From: an uncultured Coriobacteriaceae bacterium
GTDB lineage: Bacteria; Actinomycetota; Coriobacteriia; Coriobacteriales; Coriobacteriaceae
Reading direction: 5' to 3'
DNA: 64,000 nt
NCBI GenBank assembly: GCA_944321435.1
Contig: CALULH010000001.1
Span: 124,001 to 188,000, forward strand
Positions 17,595-27,493 of the stretch are shown here, one piece after another. The position numbers and the translations under genes are program-made. The notes under the pieces are model-generated. The model saw nothing but the letters and a program-made list of their open reading frames with translations, did not search any database and was not told where the DNA came from. Within the stretch, counting starts at the first letter, position 1, and the number at the start of each line of letters is the position of its first letter.

Positions 17595-18206
17595 GTGGCC
17601 GCGTCAGGCGAGAAGAGCCCCCGCACGCCCCGTCGCGGCGCGGTGCTGCCCTCCTTGGGGTGGCGCCTCGCCGTGTGGGGCGTGCTTGGCGCCACCGTGC
17701 TCGGCATCGACCAGGTTGCCAAGGCCGCGGTTCGCGCCGCAGTCGCCTCCGGATGGTTCTCGACCACGGTCATTCCCGGCGTGCTCGACTTCACCTTCGT
17801 GCGTAACTTCGGCGCCGCCTTCGGCATCGGGCAGGGGATGGGTTTCGCGTCGGTCATCATCGCGGTTCTGGTCGTGGGCTTTTCGGCCGCCTACCTGGCG
17901 CGCGCCCCGTACCTCGCCAAGCTCGAGGTCGTGGGCCTCGGGCTCGTGCTGGGCGGCGCGGTGGGCAACGCCGTCGACCGCATCGTGCACGGGTACGTGA
18001 CGGACTTCATAGCCGCGACCTTCATCGACTTCCCGGTCTTCAACGTGGCGGACATCGGCATCGTGATTGGCGTGATCCTCGCGTTCGTCGGGTTCGCTTT
18101 CTTCTCGCCCGCCACCAAGATGGAGCGCGAGGAGGCTGAGCGTCGCCGTGCAGCGTCCGGCGGCGCCGACGGCGACAAGGGCGCAGACGTGCAGCGAAAG
18201 CAGTAA
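17595..18206 (+). CDS. lspA: Lipoprotein signal peptidase (signal peptidase II)
   Basis: LspA, 203 residues, removes the signal peptide from lipid-modified prolipoproteins in the membrane. Four membrane helices are visible, with the catalytic aspartates in GNAVDR (Asp128) and FNVADI (Asp153) and the conserved FVRNFGAAFGI. Compared with typical LspA it has about 25 extra N-terminal residues and a charged C-terminal tail. The start is the GTG at 17595, which directly follows the ileS stop, so translation is probably coupled. The ileS-lspA-rluD order is common in bacteria. Confidence 0.95.
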   Translation: MAASGEKSPRTPRRGAVLPSLGWRLAVWGVLGATVLGIDQVAKAAVRAAVASGWFSTTVIPGVLDFTFVRNFGAAFGIGQGMGFASVIIAVLVVGFSAAYLARAPYLAKLEVVGLGLVLGGAVGNAVDRIVHGYVTDFIAATFIDFPVFNVADIGIVIGVILAFVGFAFFSPATKMEREEAERRRAASGGADGDKGADVQRKQ

Positions 18207-18215
18207 GGAGGGCAT

Positions 18216-19223
18216 GTGGCGGGTATCTTCAGGCATCGGGTGACGGCGGCCGGCGACGGCGAGCGCCTGGACGCGTATCTGGGGTCGCTTGCGGACACGC
18301 CGTCGCGCAGCGCCTGCGCCAGGCTCGTGGAGCAGGGCGCGGTGCTGGTGAACGGCGAGGTCGAGACTTCGAAGAAGCGCGTTCTCGCCGAAGGCGACGG
18401 CATCGAGCTCTCCCTGCCGGACGAGGAGCCCGCGCCCACCTTGAAGCCCGAGAACATCCCGCTCGACATCCGCTTTGAGGACGACTACCTCATCGTGCTA
18501 TCCAAGCAGGCCGGGCTCGTATGCCATCCGGCGGTGGGGCACGCCTCGGGCACCCTCGCCAACGCGCTCGTCTACCATTGCGGCGCGGAGCACCTGGGAC
18601 GCCTGCAGGGTGACGACCGCCCGGGCATCGTTCACCGCCTGGACCGCGATACCTCGGGCCTCATGGTTGCCGCAAAGGACGACGCCACCCAGCGCGCGCT
18701 GCAGGACCTGATCCGCCTGCGCACGCTCGACCGGCGCTACATCACGCTCGTGCACGGCTACATCGCCCCGGACAACGGCATCATCGACGCCGGTATCGCG
18801 CGCTCCACGCGCGACCGCATGCGCATGGCCGTGTCCGACGACCCGCTCGCGCGTCAGGCCATCACCACCTTCACCACGCTGGAGCGTTTCGAGGCCGGTC
18901 CGCGCGGCGACGGCTACACGCTGCTCGAGTGCCACCTCTACACCGGCCGTACCCACCAGATCCGCGTGCACATGCGCCACATCAACCACCCCTGCGTGGG
19001 CGACCCGCTGTACGGGCGCGCAAACGAGCGCGCCGACCGGGGGCTCGCGCGGCAGTTCCTGCACTCCTGGCGCATCAAGTTCACGCATCCCGTGACGGGC
19101 GAGGAGATCGAGCGGCGCGACACCCTGCCCTATGATCTTCTTGATGTGCTTGAGGAGATCGCGCCCACGTCGATGGGGCGCACCGCGGCGGGCGATAAGA
19201 TAGTGCCGCAACTGTGGTATTAA
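18216..19223 (+). CDS. rluD: 23S rRNA pseudouridine synthase, RluD type
   Basis: A 335-residue RluA/RluD-family enzyme that isomerises uridines in 23S rRNA. An N-terminal S4 RNA-binding domain (RLDAYLGSLADTPSRSACARLVEQGAV) is followed by the catalytic domain with HRLDRDTSGLMV, in which Asp143 is the nucleophile. GRTHQIRVHMRHINHPCVGDPLYG near the C-terminus is diagnostic. The GTG at 18216 is used with AAGGAGG at 18205-18211; an ATG at 18214 is out of frame. It is the third gene of the ileS operon. Confidence 0.93.
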   Translation: MAGIFRHRVTAAGDGERLDAYLGSLADTPSRSACARLVEQGAVLVNGEVETSKKRVLAEGDGIELSLPDEEPAPTLKPENIPLDIRFEDDYLIVLSKQAGLVCHPAVGHASGTLANALVYHCGAEHLGRLQGDDRPGIVHRLDRDTSGLMVAAKDDATQRALQDLIRLRTLDRRYITLVHGYIAPDNGIIDAGIARSTRDRMRMAVSDDPLARQAITTFTTLERFEAGPRGDGYTLLECHLYTGRTHQIRVHMRHINHPCVGDPLYGRANERADRGLARQFLHSWRIKFTHPVTGEEIERRDTLPYDLLDVLEEIAPTSMGRTAAGDKIVPQLWY

Positions 19224-19249
19224 AGCGCGCCTCGGCGCGCCGGCGCGCT
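19224..19249 (+). terminator. GC-rich hairpin after rluD
   Basis: AGCGCGCC (19224-19231) pairs with GGCGCGCT (19242-19249). There is no T-run, so termination is only possible. Confidence 0.35.
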
Positions 19250-19299
19250 GTGCGGCTGCGTCGGCGCATCCGGGTGCTCGTAGCTATGAGGTGATCTTC

Positions 19300-20577
19300 T
19301 TGCAGCTGACGCCCATCGTCGTCTTCAACGGCCTGCTGCTGGTCCTTTTCACGGTGTGCTTTCTCTACCAGGTCATCTACACCCTCGTGGGCTTCTTCCG
19401 CGGCGAGGTCAAGATCCCGGCGGCCAAGCGCCTGCACACCTACGCCTTCCTCATCGCCGCGCACAACGAGGAGGCGGTTATCGCCAACCTGGTGCAGTCC
19501 ATCAAGGAGCAGGACTACCCGGCCGACAAGATCGACATCTTCGTCATAGCGGACGCCTGCACCGACGCCACGGCAGACCGCGCGCGCGAGGCCGGCGCCA
19601 CCGTGTTCAAGCGCAATGACTTGGCGCGCAAGGGCAAGAGCTGGGTGCTCGACTACGCGGTCAAGCGCATCATGCGCGAGCAGCCCGGGCGGCACGACGG
19701 CTTCTTCATCTTCGATGCGGACAACCTCCTGGCGCCCGACTACGTGCGCCAGATGAACGATGCCTTCGACCAGGGCTTCATGGTGGTCACCAGCTACCGT
19801 AACTCAAAGAACTTCGGCAGCTCGTGGGTGTCGTCCGCCTATGCCACGTGGTTTTTGCGCGAGGCGCGTTACCTCAACAACGCGCGCATGCAGCTGGGGA
19901 CCTCGTGCGCGGTGTCGGGCTCGGGCTTTCTGGTTGCGGCCGAGATCATGCGCGGCATGGACGGCTGGCACTTCCATACGCTCACCGAGGACATCCAGTT
20001 CTCCACCTTCTGCGCGGTGCACGGCATCCGCATCGGCTACGCGCCGGCAGAGTTCTACGACGAGCAGCCGGTTACCTTCGCCGCGTCCTGGAAGCAGCGT
20101 ATGCGCTGGACCAAGGGCTTTTACCAGGTGTTCTTCACCTACGGCGGGCAGCTGGTCAAGTCCATGACGGTGTTCAGGCGCTTTGCGGCCTACGACCTGT
20201 TCATGACCATCGCGCCGGGCATGCTGCTCTCGCTCATCTCGTTCGTCACCAACGTCACCTTCCTGGCGGTGGGGTATCTGAGCCACGGCTTCCTGGCCAC
20301 CAACGCCGAGCTCGAGATGTGCGTGGGATCGCTCGTCATGACCTTCATCGGGCTCTACGGCACGTTCTTCTTCATGGGCGTGCTCACCACGCTCACTGAG
20401 TTCGGCCATATCCGCACCAAGCAGCGCTGGCGCATCTTCACGAACCTCTTCACGTTCCCGCTGTTCATGTTCACCTACATACCACTGACGGTCGCGGCGC
20501 TATTCAAGAAGGTCGAGTGGGTTCCCACGCGCCACGACGTGGCCGTGTCTCTGGACGAGGTCATGGGCGCCAAGTAA
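19300..20577 (+). CDS. Membrane glycosyltransferase, family 2
   Basis: A processive-type GT2 enzyme of 425 residues, likely using a UDP-sugar to build or lipid-link a surface glycan. It has an N-terminal membrane helix, a cytoplasmic catalytic domain with AHNEEAVIANLVQ, DADNL (Asp139 and Asp141) and the QxxRW motif at 266-270 (QRMRW), and several C-terminal membrane helices. The layout resembles IcaA/BcsA-like synthases. The TTG at 19300 is preferred because GAGGTGATC (19288-19296), an almost perfect ribosome site, lies just upstream; the in-frame GTG at 19291 is inside that site. The product is unknown. Confidence 0.85.
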   Translation: MQLTPIVVFNGLLLVLFTVCFLYQVIYTLVGFFRGEVKIPAAKRLHTYAFLIAAHNEEAVIANLVQSIKEQDYPADKIDIFVIADACTDATADRAREAGATVFKRNDLARKGKSWVLDYAVKRIMREQPGRHDGFFIFDADNLLAPDYVRQMNDAFDQGFMVVTSYRNSKNFGSSWVSSAYATWFLREARYLNNARMQLGTSCAVSGSGFLVAAEIMRGMDGWHFHTLTEDIQFSTFCAVHGIRIGYAPAEFYDEQPVTFAASWKQRMRWTKGFYQVFFTYGGQLVKSMTVFRRFAAYDLFMTIAPGMLLSLISFVTNVTFLAVGYLSHGFLATNAELEMCVGSLVMTFIGLYGTFFFMGVLTTLTEFGHIRTKQRWRIFTNLFTFPLFMFTYIPLTVAALFKKVEWVPTRHDVAVSLDEVMGAK

Positions 20578-20610
20578 GCGGGCCTGCGGTGCCGTGGTGC
20601 GGCGCCTTCG

Positions 20611-20955
20611 CTACCCCAGCAGCTCGGGGAGCCTGCGGGCCAGCAGCGCGTCCACCTCTGCTTGCAGGGTCTGATAGACGGCGAGCATGCGCGCGCCCTC
20701 GGGCGTGAGGGTGGACCCCCGCGCGCCGTCGCGCAGGATGAGCGCGCAGCCCATGTGCGCCTCGGCTTCCTTCATAATGCGCCAGGCCTTGGAGTAGGCC
20801 ATTCCCAGGTGCTTGGCGGCCTGGTTGAGCGATCGCAGGTCGCGCACGCCCTCAAGCAGCTGCACCACGCCGCTGCCGAACACGCCCGGCAGGTCCGGGT
20901 CCGTGCTCATAAGGCTCAGGCGCGCACGCGCGGTGATGTTCTCGGCGCTGATCAT
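20611..20955 (-). CDS. ModE-type winged-helix protein (N-terminal domain only)
   Basis: A 114-residue LysR-like helix-turn-helix protein matching the N-terminal DNA-binding domain of ModE, the molybdate-responsive regulator (LLEGVRDLRSLNQAAKHLGMAYSKAWRIMKEAE, then LTPEGARML). The molybdate-binding TOBE domains of full ModE are absent. Such stand-alone forms are common and often linked to molybdoenzyme or molybdate transport genes, but none lie here. GAGGGAGAGC precedes its start at 20955. It is divergent from the IMP dehydrogenase gene across a perfect inverted repeat. Confidence 0.8.
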   Translation of the reverse strand: MISAENITARARLSLMSTDPDLPGVFGSGVVQLLEGVRDLRSLNQAAKHLGMAYSKAWRIMKEAEAHMGCALILRDGARGSTLTPEGARMLAVYQTLQAEVDALLARRLPELLG

Positions 20956-21060
20956 ATGCTCTCCCTCTGCGGGGCCGCGCGGGCCCATGCGGGTCGGATG
21001 CCGGTACCCGGGGCCGGCGCGGTGTTGCTTGTGCGCAGGATGGGCCCCATGGGCAATTCC

Positions 21061-21097
21061 GTCCCATTGTACCAGCATCGCTGCGCTACAATGGGAC
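21061..21097. promoter_or_regulatory. Perfect inverted repeat with facing -10 boxes
   Basis: GTCCCATTGTA (21061-21071) and TACAATGGGAC (21087-21097) are exact reverse complements separated by 15 bases. Each arm contains TACAAT in its own direction, so it could form divergent promoters for the IMP dehydrogenase gene and the ModE-like gene, or an operator overlapping them. Confidence 0.5.
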
Positions 21098-21162
21098 GCC
21101 AGAACCACCTCAATGCGGGCTTGGCGCGCATGGCTTGAAAACGACATGGCAAAGGAGTGTAC

Positions 21163-22671
21163 ATGGCAACGTTCTTCCCTGGCGAATCGCACACCTTCTC
21201 CGAGTATCTGCTGGTCCCCGGATACAGCTCGTCCGAGTGCATTCCCGCCAAGGTCTCGCTCAAGACGCCGCTCGTGAAGTACAAGCGCGGCGAGGAGCCC
21301 GCCATCAGCCTCAACATCCCCATGGTGTCGGCTATCATGCAGTCCGTCTCCGGCGTGGACATGGGCATCGCCCTGGCCACCGAGGGCGGCATGGCGTTCA
21401 TCTACGGCAACCAGACCCCCGAGTCCGAGGCGGCCATGATCAAGGCCGTCAAGGACCACAAGGCCGGCTTCGTGGAGTCCGACTCCAACCTCACGCCCGA
21501 TATGACCATGACCCAGGTCATGGACCTCAAGGCGCGCACCGGCCACTCCACCATGCCCGTCACCGAGGACGGCTCCCCGCACGGCAAGCTGCTGGGCATC
21601 GTCACCAGCCGCGACTACCGCCCCACGCGTGATGATCCGGCCAGCCTGGTGGGCACCTTCATGACCCCGCGCGAGAAGCTCGTGGTGGCCGAGAAGGACA
21701 TCACCCTCAAGAAGGCCAACGACATCATCTGGGAGAACAAGCTCAACGCGCTGCCCGTGGTGGACGATGACGACTGCCTGGTGGCCATGGTCTTCCGCAA
21801 GGACTACGACTCCCACAAGACCAACCCCGACGAGATGCTCGACGCCAACAAGCGCTACATGGTGGGCGCTGGCATCAACACCCGCGACTACGCCGAGCGC
21901 GTGCCGCTGCTGGTGGAGGCCGGTGCGGATGTGCTGTGCATCGACTCCTCCGAGGGCTTCTCCGAGTGGCAGAAGCTCACGCTCGAGTGGATCCGCGAGC
22001 ACTACGGCGACTCCGTCAAGGTGGGCGCCGGTAACGTGGTCGACGAGGACGGCTTCCGCTTCCTGGCTGAAGCCGGCGCCGACTTCGTGAAGGTGGGCAT
22101 CGGCGGCGGCTCCATCTGCATCACGCGCGAGACCAAGGGCATCGGCCGCGGCCAGGCCTCGGCGGTCATCGACGTGTGCCGCGCGCGCGACAAGTACTTC
22201 GAGGAGACGGGCGTGTACGTGCCCGTGTGCTCCGACGGCGGCATCGTCTACGACTACCACATGACGCTTGCCCTGGCCATGGGCGCCGACTTCATGATGC
22301 TCGGCCGCTACTTCGCGCGCTTTGACGAGTCTCCCACCGAGCGCGTCAACGTCAACGGCCAGTACATGAAGGAGTACTGGGGCGAGGGCTCCGCGCGTGC
22401 CCGTAACTGGCAGCGCTACGACCTGGGCGGCGCGGCCAAGCTGGGCTTCGTGGAGGGTGTTGACTCCTACGTGCCCTACGCCGGCTCGCTCAAGGAGGGC
22501 GTCCAGCAGACGCTCTACAAGATCAAGTCCACTATGTGCAACTGCGGTGCGCTCACCATCAAGGAGCTGCAGGAGAAGGCGCGCCTGACGCTGGTCTCCG
22601 CCACCTCCATCGTCGAGGGCGGCGCCCACGACGTGGTGGTCAAGGAGTCCAACCAGAGCGTGAGCTACTAG
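21163..22671 (+). CDS. guaB: IMP dehydrogenase
   Basis: A 502-residue IMP dehydrogenase, converting IMP to XMP in the first committed step of GMP synthesis. The TIM-barrel core has [19 protein letters not shown], the nucleotide-binding GAGNV and GGGSICITR loops with the catalytic Cys at about 319, and a GIGRGQASA flap region. Two CBS domains occupy about residues 105-220. The catalytic loop is GGGSICITR where most bacterial enzymes have GPGSICTTR, which marks a divergent subgroup. The ATG at 21163 follows AAAGGAG. A stand-alone GMP reductase is a less likely alternative given the CBS domains. Confidence 0.88.
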   Translation: MATFFPGESHTFSEYLLVPGYSSSECIPAKVSLKTPLVKYKRGEEPAISLNIPMVSAIMQSVSGVDMGIALATEGGMAFIYGNQTPESEAAMIKAVKDHKAGFVESDSNLTPDMTMTQVMDLKARTGHSTMPVTEDGSPHGKLLGIVTSRDYRPTRDDPASLVGTFMTPREKLVVAEKDITLKKANDIIWENKLNALPVVDDDDCLVAMVFRKDYDSHKTNPDEMLDANKRYMVGAGINTRDYAERVPLLVEAGADVLCIDSSEGFSEWQKLTLEWIREHYGDSVKVGAGNVVDEDGFRFLAEAGADFVKVGIGGGSICITRETKGIGRGQASAVIDVCRARDKYFEETGVYVPVCSDGGIVYDYHMTLALAMGADFMMLGRYFARFDESPTERVNVNGQYMKEYWGEGSARARNWQRYDLGGAAKLGFVEGVDSYVPYAGSLKEGVQQTLYKIKSTMCNCGALTIKELQEKARLTLVSATSIVEGGAHDVVVKESNQSVSY

Positions 22672-22730
22672 CGAGAGCTTGCTTGAGCCCCGCATGCAGG
22701 GGCGGGCGATAAGCGCAGATGGACCCGAAG

Positions 22731-22766
22731 ACGGCGCTGCCCCAGGAGGGCGGCGCCGTTTCCTTA
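22731..22766 (+). terminator. Intrinsic terminator of guaB
   Basis: ACGGCGCTGCCC (22731-22742) pairs with GGGCGGCGCCGT (22748-22759), one G-U pair, followed by TTCCTTAA. Confidence 0.75.
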
Positions 22767-22805
22767 AGGAGGCTTGCGCGCTGCCTGTTTGCGCCGGCGG
22801 TTCGC

Positions 22806-22811
22806 TATACT
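22806..22811 (+). promoter_or_regulatory. Likely -10 box for the zinc-ribbon gene
   Basis: TATACT lies 58 bases before the start of the downstream gene. A -35 box at normal spacing is not evident. Confidence 0.35.
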
Positions 22812-22868
22812 GGTGCGAGAAAAACCTTGACGACGCGTCCCGAGGGCGCGCGGGGAGCGTGATGATCC

Positions 22869-24215
22869 ATGTTTTGCGTGAGCTGTGGGGCGGAGCTCGA
22901 CGACGGCACCCAGTTCTGCCCGTTCTGCGGTAAGCGCGTGGGGCGGCCTGCGCGTCCTACGACGCGCGTTGAGGAGTCCGCAGGCAATGCGGCCGCAGCG
23001 TCACCGACCGTCGCCTCGGCGTCCGATTCCGGCACGGCCTCTCCCGATGCCACGGTGTACCTCTCCGGCTACGATGCGCAGGGTGGCCTTGGGCAGGCTG
23101 AGCAGAGCGCATCGGAGGCCCAGGGTTTTGCCAGCTCAAATGCGCGCGAGGCTACCTATGACGCGGACGCTACGCGCTTTACCCCGGCGCCTTACGCCGA
23201 CGTTGCGCCCGCGCCCGTTCGTCCCGTCGACGCGGCTCAGCCTGCCGCGCGCACGGCTCCCGGCGACACGGCGTCTTTCACTGCGCCGCTGCCCCCGTCC
23301 ATCCCGCAGGACGGCATCATGTACAACGCCCATCCCGCCCGCAAGCGCACGGCGGGGGAGAGCGTCCTCATCGGCCTTGCGGTTGTTGTCGTCCTTGCGG
23401 CGGTGGTGTGCGGGGCATGGGTGCTTACCGGGCACACGCTGCCGTTTCTCGCTCCCACGCAGGCCGAGCAGCCCGCGCCCGCGGATGATGCGTCCTCGCT
23501 TGCGGACCTTACGCCTCTTACGGTCACCATCAGCACGGTGAACGCCGACTCGTATCCTACGGTTGCGGTCGACCTTGCGCTGACGGCGGCCGACGGATCG
23601 GCTTTCGATGCCTCTTCGCTTACGGCCGCGGATTTCGGCGTGACCGAGACCACCTCAAACGTCAACCGCGCCATAGCCACGGTCGATCGGTTCACGCCGG
23701 GCAACGGCGGGACCTCGCGCTTGGTCTACACTTCGGCCATCGACGCCGCGGATGCAGGCGCGGAGGGCGCGCGTACCGTCGAGGTCACGCTGGACCAGCT
23801 GAGCGGTTATGCGGGAAGCTCCTCCACCGAGGTTTATGTAGCGCCCGACGCGTCCGACGCCGAGGAGCAGGATGCCTCCGATAGCCAGGCCGCTCAAGAG
23901 GCGGCTGCTGCTGCGGCGGCTGATCCGGCTGGTTACCTTCTGCCTGACAGCGGCACGCACCGCTACACCGCCGACGAGCTCGAGGGGTACAGCGACTGGG
24001 ACCTCTACGTGGCCCGCAACGAGATCTTCGCGCGGTACGGGCGCGGTTTCTCCAGCGCCGACCTTCAGGCGTACTTCAACGGGAAGACCTGGTACCGCGA
24101 GCAGTACGCTCCCGAGGAGTTCGATTCCATGGCCTCGCCCCTGAACGAGGTCGAGAAGGCCAACGTGGAGACGATCCGCTCGGTGGAGCAGTCGCGCGGC
24201 AGCTCTTACGCGTAG
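22869..24215 (+). CDS. Zinc-ribbon, single-pass membrane protein with YARHG domain
   Basis: A 448-residue protein of unknown function. Residues 1-25 are a zinc ribbon with two CxxC pairs (CVSCG and CPFCG). A Pro/Ala-rich linker runs to about 160, a membrane helix spans about 165-187 (LIGLAVVVVLAAVVCGAWVL), and the rest should be extracellular. Residues about 356-440 form a YARHG domain (WDLYVARNEIFARYGRGF), a module found in bacterial surface proteins and often close to peptidoglycan-related functions. The middle part (about 210-320) looks like a beta-rich domain. The start is the ATG at 22869. The combination of an inside zinc ribbon and an outside YARHG domain suggests a sensor or scaffold, but this is only inference. 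Confidence 0.8.
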   Translation: MFCVSCGAELDDGTQFCPFCGKRVGRPARPTTRVEESAGNAAAASPTVASASDSGTASPDATVYLSGYDAQGGLGQAEQSASEAQGFASSNAREATYDADATRFTPAPYADVAPAPVRPVDAAQPAARTAPGDTASFTAPLPPSIPQDGIMYNAHPARKRTAGESVLIGLAVVVVLAAVVCGAWVLTGHTLPFLAPTQAEQPAPADDASSLADLTPLTVTISTVNADSYPTVAVDLALTAADGSAFDASSLTAADFGVTETTSNVNRAIATVDRFTPGNGGTSRLVYTSAIDAADAGAEGARTVEVTLDQLSGYAGSSSTEVYVAPDASDAEEQDASDSQAAQEAAAAAAADPAGYLLPDSGTHRYTADELEGYSDWDLYVARNEIFARYGRGFSSADLQAYFNGKTWYREQYAPEEFDSMASPLNEVEKANVETIRSVEQSRGSSYA

Positions 24216-24637
24216 GCGTCCCGACTGTGCTACCGCCCGCGCGGAGGCGGGGTTGTCCTCCGTCACTTTTCCGATCTTGCGCAGGGTCGCCCGCTTTGCC
24301 CGTCTTGTTCCCCTTGCGCGAGGCTGCCCGTTTTGCGCAAGATGGGTCACTTGCGCACCGGGGGCTCGGCCCCTCCCTACGCAAGACGAGTGCGTTTTGC
24401 GGCGATGGCCGGTGCGAGAAAGGCAAGACGCGCCGCCGCCTGCGTTACAAGCTGCAACGCAACGGCGGGCGAGCGGGCAAAACGGTGTATACTCTTGAGC
24501 GTTTTACCCAGCTCGCAGCAGGGGTCCGCGCGTTTCGCGCGTGCGTCCGGCCGGCATGAGCGCGCCCTTCGGCGCCGCCCGCACCCGCGCGCAACGTTTG
24601 CGTCCTCCCCGCATAGATACGCTGAGAAGGAGAGCAT
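24216..24637 (+). promoter_or_regulatory. Long leader/intergenic region before leuS
   Basis: This 422-base gap has no credible protein. It contains ATCTTGCGCA (24274-24283) and its complement TGCGCAAGAT (24334-24343), and the hexamer TTGCGC four times in the same direction (24277, 24314, 24333, 24351). A TATACT box at 24488-24493 is the likely -10 of leuS, leaving a transcript leader of about 140 bases. I looked for T-box elements and found none. Confidence 0.5.
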
Positions 24638-27235
24638 ATGTGCACCTGCGCATCTCATGGCAGCGCCCACGAGATTCCCGCCTACGACGCTCAGGCCATC
24701 GAGGCCAAGTGGATGGAGGAGTGGGACAAGGAGGGCATCTACGCCACGGACACCGATCCCTCCAAGCCCAAGAAGTACATCCTCGAGATGTTCCCGTATC
24801 CCTCGGGCGATCTGCACATGGGCCACGCGCGCAACTACACCATCGGCGACGCCATGGCGCGTCAGGCCCGCATGCGCGGTTACGACGTGCTGCACCCCAT
24901 CGGGTTCGACGCCTTCGGCCTGCCGGCCGAGAACGCCGCCATCAAGCACAACACCCAGGCCAAGGCATGGACCTACAAGAACATGGATCAGGCGCTGGCA
25001 ACCATGCGCCGCATGGGCTTCTCCTACGACCTTGACCGCCTGGTCAAGACCTGCAGCCCCGACTACTACCGCTGGGGCCAGTGGATCTTCCTCAAGATGA
25101 TGGAGCGCGGCCTGGTATACCGCAAGAAGAACCCCGTCAACTGGTGCCCCAACTGCAAGACGGTGCTCGCCAACGAGCAGGTGACCGACGGCGTGTGCTG
25201 GCGCTGCGGCGAGGCGCCCGAGAAGCGCGACCTCGAGCAGTGGTACTTCAAGATCACCGACTACGCCCAGGAGCTCCTCGACGACCTTGAGAAGCTTCCC
25301 GGCTGGCCCGAGCGCGTCAAGCAGATGCAGGCCAACTGGATCGGCCGCTCCGAGGGCGCCGAGGTCGACTTCACCCTGTGCGACGCCTCGGGCAACCCCA
25401 TCAAGGGCGACGAGGGCAAGATCACCGTCTTCACCACCCGCGCCGACACGCTCTTCGGCTGCACCTTCTTCCTGCTGGCGCCGGAGTACGCGGGCTTGCA
25501 CGACCTGGTCGCCGGCACCGAGTACGAGGCCGCCGTCATGGAGGTCGTGGAGGGCGCCAAGCAGATCACCGCGGTCGAGCGCGCCCAGGGCGAGCTCGAG
25601 AAGCACGGCGCCTTCACCGGCCGCTACGTAGTGAACCCCATTAACGGCGAGAAGGTCCCCGTGTGGGTCGCGGACTACATCGTGTCCGACTACGGTACCG
25701 GCGCCGTTATGGCCGTGCCCTGCGGTGACCAGCGCGACTTTGAGTTTGCGCGCAAGTACGACCTGCCTGTGCGCCCCATCATCCTCATGGACGACGAGAT
25801 CGAGGCCCTGATGGCCGAGACGGGCAAGGCGCGCGACGAGGTCATCGCCTCTTACGACGCCAAGACCGTCGACTGGGACGCCGCGCACGCCGCCGAGGGC
25901 ACCCTCGTGCAGTCCGGCCGCTTCACCGGCATGGTGGGCGGCAAGCACTCCGAAGGTGAGGCGGCCGTCGTGTCCGAGCTCGAGGAGCGCGGCGTGGGTC
26001 GCCGCAAGGTCGAGTTCCGCCTGCGCGACTGGCTCATCAGCCGCCAGCGCTACTGGGGTAACCCCATCCCGGTGGTGTACTGCGACCACTGCGGCATCGT
26101 GCCGGTTCCCGAGGATCAGCTGCCGGTAGTGCTGCCCGACAATCTCGACCTCACCGCCGGCGAGACGCTCGCCGAGTGCAAGGAGTTCTACGAGACCACC
26201 TGCCCGGTCTGCGGTCGCCCCGCCCGCCGCGAGACCGACACCATGGACACCTTCACGTGCTCCAGCTGGTACTACCTGCGCTACTGCGATCCGCACAACG
26301 CGGAGCTCCCGTTCTCCAAGGAGGCTGCGGACCGCTGGATGCCGGTCGACAACTACATCGGCGGTATCGAGCACGCCATCCTGCACCTGCTCTACAGCCG
26401 CTTCTTCACCAAGGCCTTGCGCGACATGGGGCTCCTCGGCGTGGACGAGCCCTTCACCAACCTGCTGTGCCAGGGCATGGTGAAGGACGAGAACGGCGAC
26501 ACCATGTCCAAGTCCAAGGGCAACGTGGTCCCGCCCTCGAGCGTCATCGAGCCCTACGGCGCTGACACCATGCGCCTGGCCATTCTCTTCATCGCCCCGC
26601 CCGAGAAGGACTTCGACTGGGATCCCAAGGCCGTGGAGGGCGCCAACCGCTTCCTCAAGCGCGCCTGGCGCATGGTCTGGCAGCTCGTGGAGACGGCCGA
26701 TCTCAACGCTGCCGTCGACCCGTCCGCGCTCGACGCCGAGGCCCTGGAGCTCAACCGCGAGATGCACCGCACGCTGGCCAAGTGCACCGACGACTTCGAC
26801 CGCCAGCAGTTCAACACCGCCATCAGCGCCATCATGGAGCTGGTTAACGCGGCGAGCGCTTACCTCAACGCCGTGCCGGCCGAGAAGCGCAACCCCGCGC
26901 TCTGCGGCTTGGTCGCCACCAACATCGTCTCGGCGCTGGCCCCCATCTGCCCGTTCTGGGCGGAGGAGCTTTGGCGTGCCGCGCTCGGCCACGCCGAGAG
27001 CGTCTACGGCGCGCCTTGGCCGGCCTTCGACCCGGCGCAGGCCAAGCGCGACACGGTGGAGATCGCCGTGCAGGTGAGCGGCAAGGTGCGCGCGCGCATC
27101 GAGGTCGCCGCCGACGCGTCCAAGGAGGACATGGAGGCGTCCGCGCGCACGGCTGCCGCCAAGTGGCTCGAGGGCAAGAACGTTATCAAGGTCATCTGCG
27201 TTCCGGGCAAGCTCGTGAACATCGTGGCCAAGTAG
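24638..27235 (+). CDS. leuS: Leucyl-tRNA synthetase
   Basis: LeuRS, 865 residues, charges tRNA-Leu. It has the HIGH-type motif ([18 protein letters not shown]), the editing domain ([13 protein letters not shown] and [16 protein letters not shown]), the KMSKS-type motif MSKSKGN, and a C-terminal anticodon-binding and IF2-like tail. The first dozen residues (with two Cys and a His) are an N-terminal addition before the usual start region. The ATG at 24638 follows AGAAGGAGAGC. It stands alone between two long non-coding gaps. Confidence 0.97.
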   Translation: MCTCASHGSAHEIPAYDAQAIEAKWMEEWDKEGIYATDTDPSKPKKYILEMFPYPSGDLHMGHARNYTIGDAMARQARMRGYDVLHPIGFDAFGLPAENAAIKHNTQAKAWTYKNMDQALATMRRMGFSYDLDRLVKTCSPDYYRWGQWIFLKMMERGLVYRKKNPVNWCPNCKTVLANEQVTDGVCWRCGEAPEKRDLEQWYFKITDYAQELLDDLEKLPGWPERVKQMQANWIGRSEGAEVDFTLCDASGNPIKGDEGKITVFTTRADTLFGCTFFLLAPEYAGLHDLVAGTEYEAAVMEVVEGAKQITAVERAQGELEKHGAFTGRYVVNPINGEKVPVWVADYIVSDYGTGAVMAVPCGDQRDFEFARKYDLPVRPIILMDDEIEALMAETGKARDEVIASYDAKTVDWDAAHAAEGTLVQSGRFTGMVGGKHSEGEAAVVSELEERGVGRRKVEFRLRDWLISRQRYWGNPIPVVYCDHCGIVPVPEDQLPVVLPDNLDLTAGETLAECKEFYETTCPVCGRPARRETDTMDTFTCSSWYYLRYCDPHNAELPFSKEAADRWMPVDNYIGGIEHAILHLLYSRFFTKALRDMGLLGVDEPFTNLLCQGMVKDENGDTMSKSKGNVVPPSSVIEPYGADTMRLAILFIAPPEKDFDWDPKAVEGANRFLKRAWRMVWQLVETADLNAAVDPSALDAEALELNREMHRTLAKCTDDFDRQQFNTAISAIMELVNAASAYLNAVPAEKRNPALCGLVATNIVSALAPICPFWAEELWRAALGHAESVYGAPWPAFDPAQAKRDTVEIAVQVSGKVRARIEVAADASKEDMEASARTAAAKWLEGKNVIKVICVPGKLVNIVAK

Positions 27236-27301
27236 CACGCGATAAGTTCGACCTGACGGTCCGAGGGGCGGGTATATCGTCCCGCGCGCAGTTTTGCAGC
27301 C

Positions 27302-27331
27302 GACGGAAGCGCCGTTTCCGGCGCTTCCGTC
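27302..27331 (+). terminator. Hairpin downstream of leuS
   Basis: GACGGAAGCGCC (27302-27313) and GGCGCTTCCGTC (27320-27331) form a perfect 12-bp stem with a 6-base loop. It lacks a T-run but is well placed to end the leuS transcript. The gap between leuS and rimP (311 bases) otherwise holds the rimP promoter and leader. Confidence 0.5.
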
Positions 27332-27455
27332 TCGGCGAAACTGTTTGAGCACGGGATGATATACTCGCCCTCTCCCCGCCGTCGCCGGTGAAGATCGTGG
27401 AGAAGCTGTGTGCGTTGGCGGCACGGGGGGAAATCTGGCGGTTTACCTGTTCTTG

Positions 27456-27464
27456 TGCTATATT
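27456..27464 (+). promoter_or_regulatory. Extended -10 promoter of the rimP-nusA-infB operon
   Basis: TGCTATATT is an extended -10 element 82 bases before the rimP start. No good -35 is visible, as expected for extended -10 promoters. Confidence 0.55.
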
Positions 27465-27493
27465 CACCTATGCAACCTAAAGCAGCTGAAACG

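Noticed and set aside
24216-24637. A possible T-box for leuS
   Set aside because: No AGTA S-turn, specifier loop or GGGTGG core was found, unlike the ileS leader.
24377-27424. A 1015-codon open frame on the minus strand opposite leuS
   Set aside because: Same reason: Gly/Val/Ala/Leu/His-rich shadow with no recognisable domain, fully covered by leuS.
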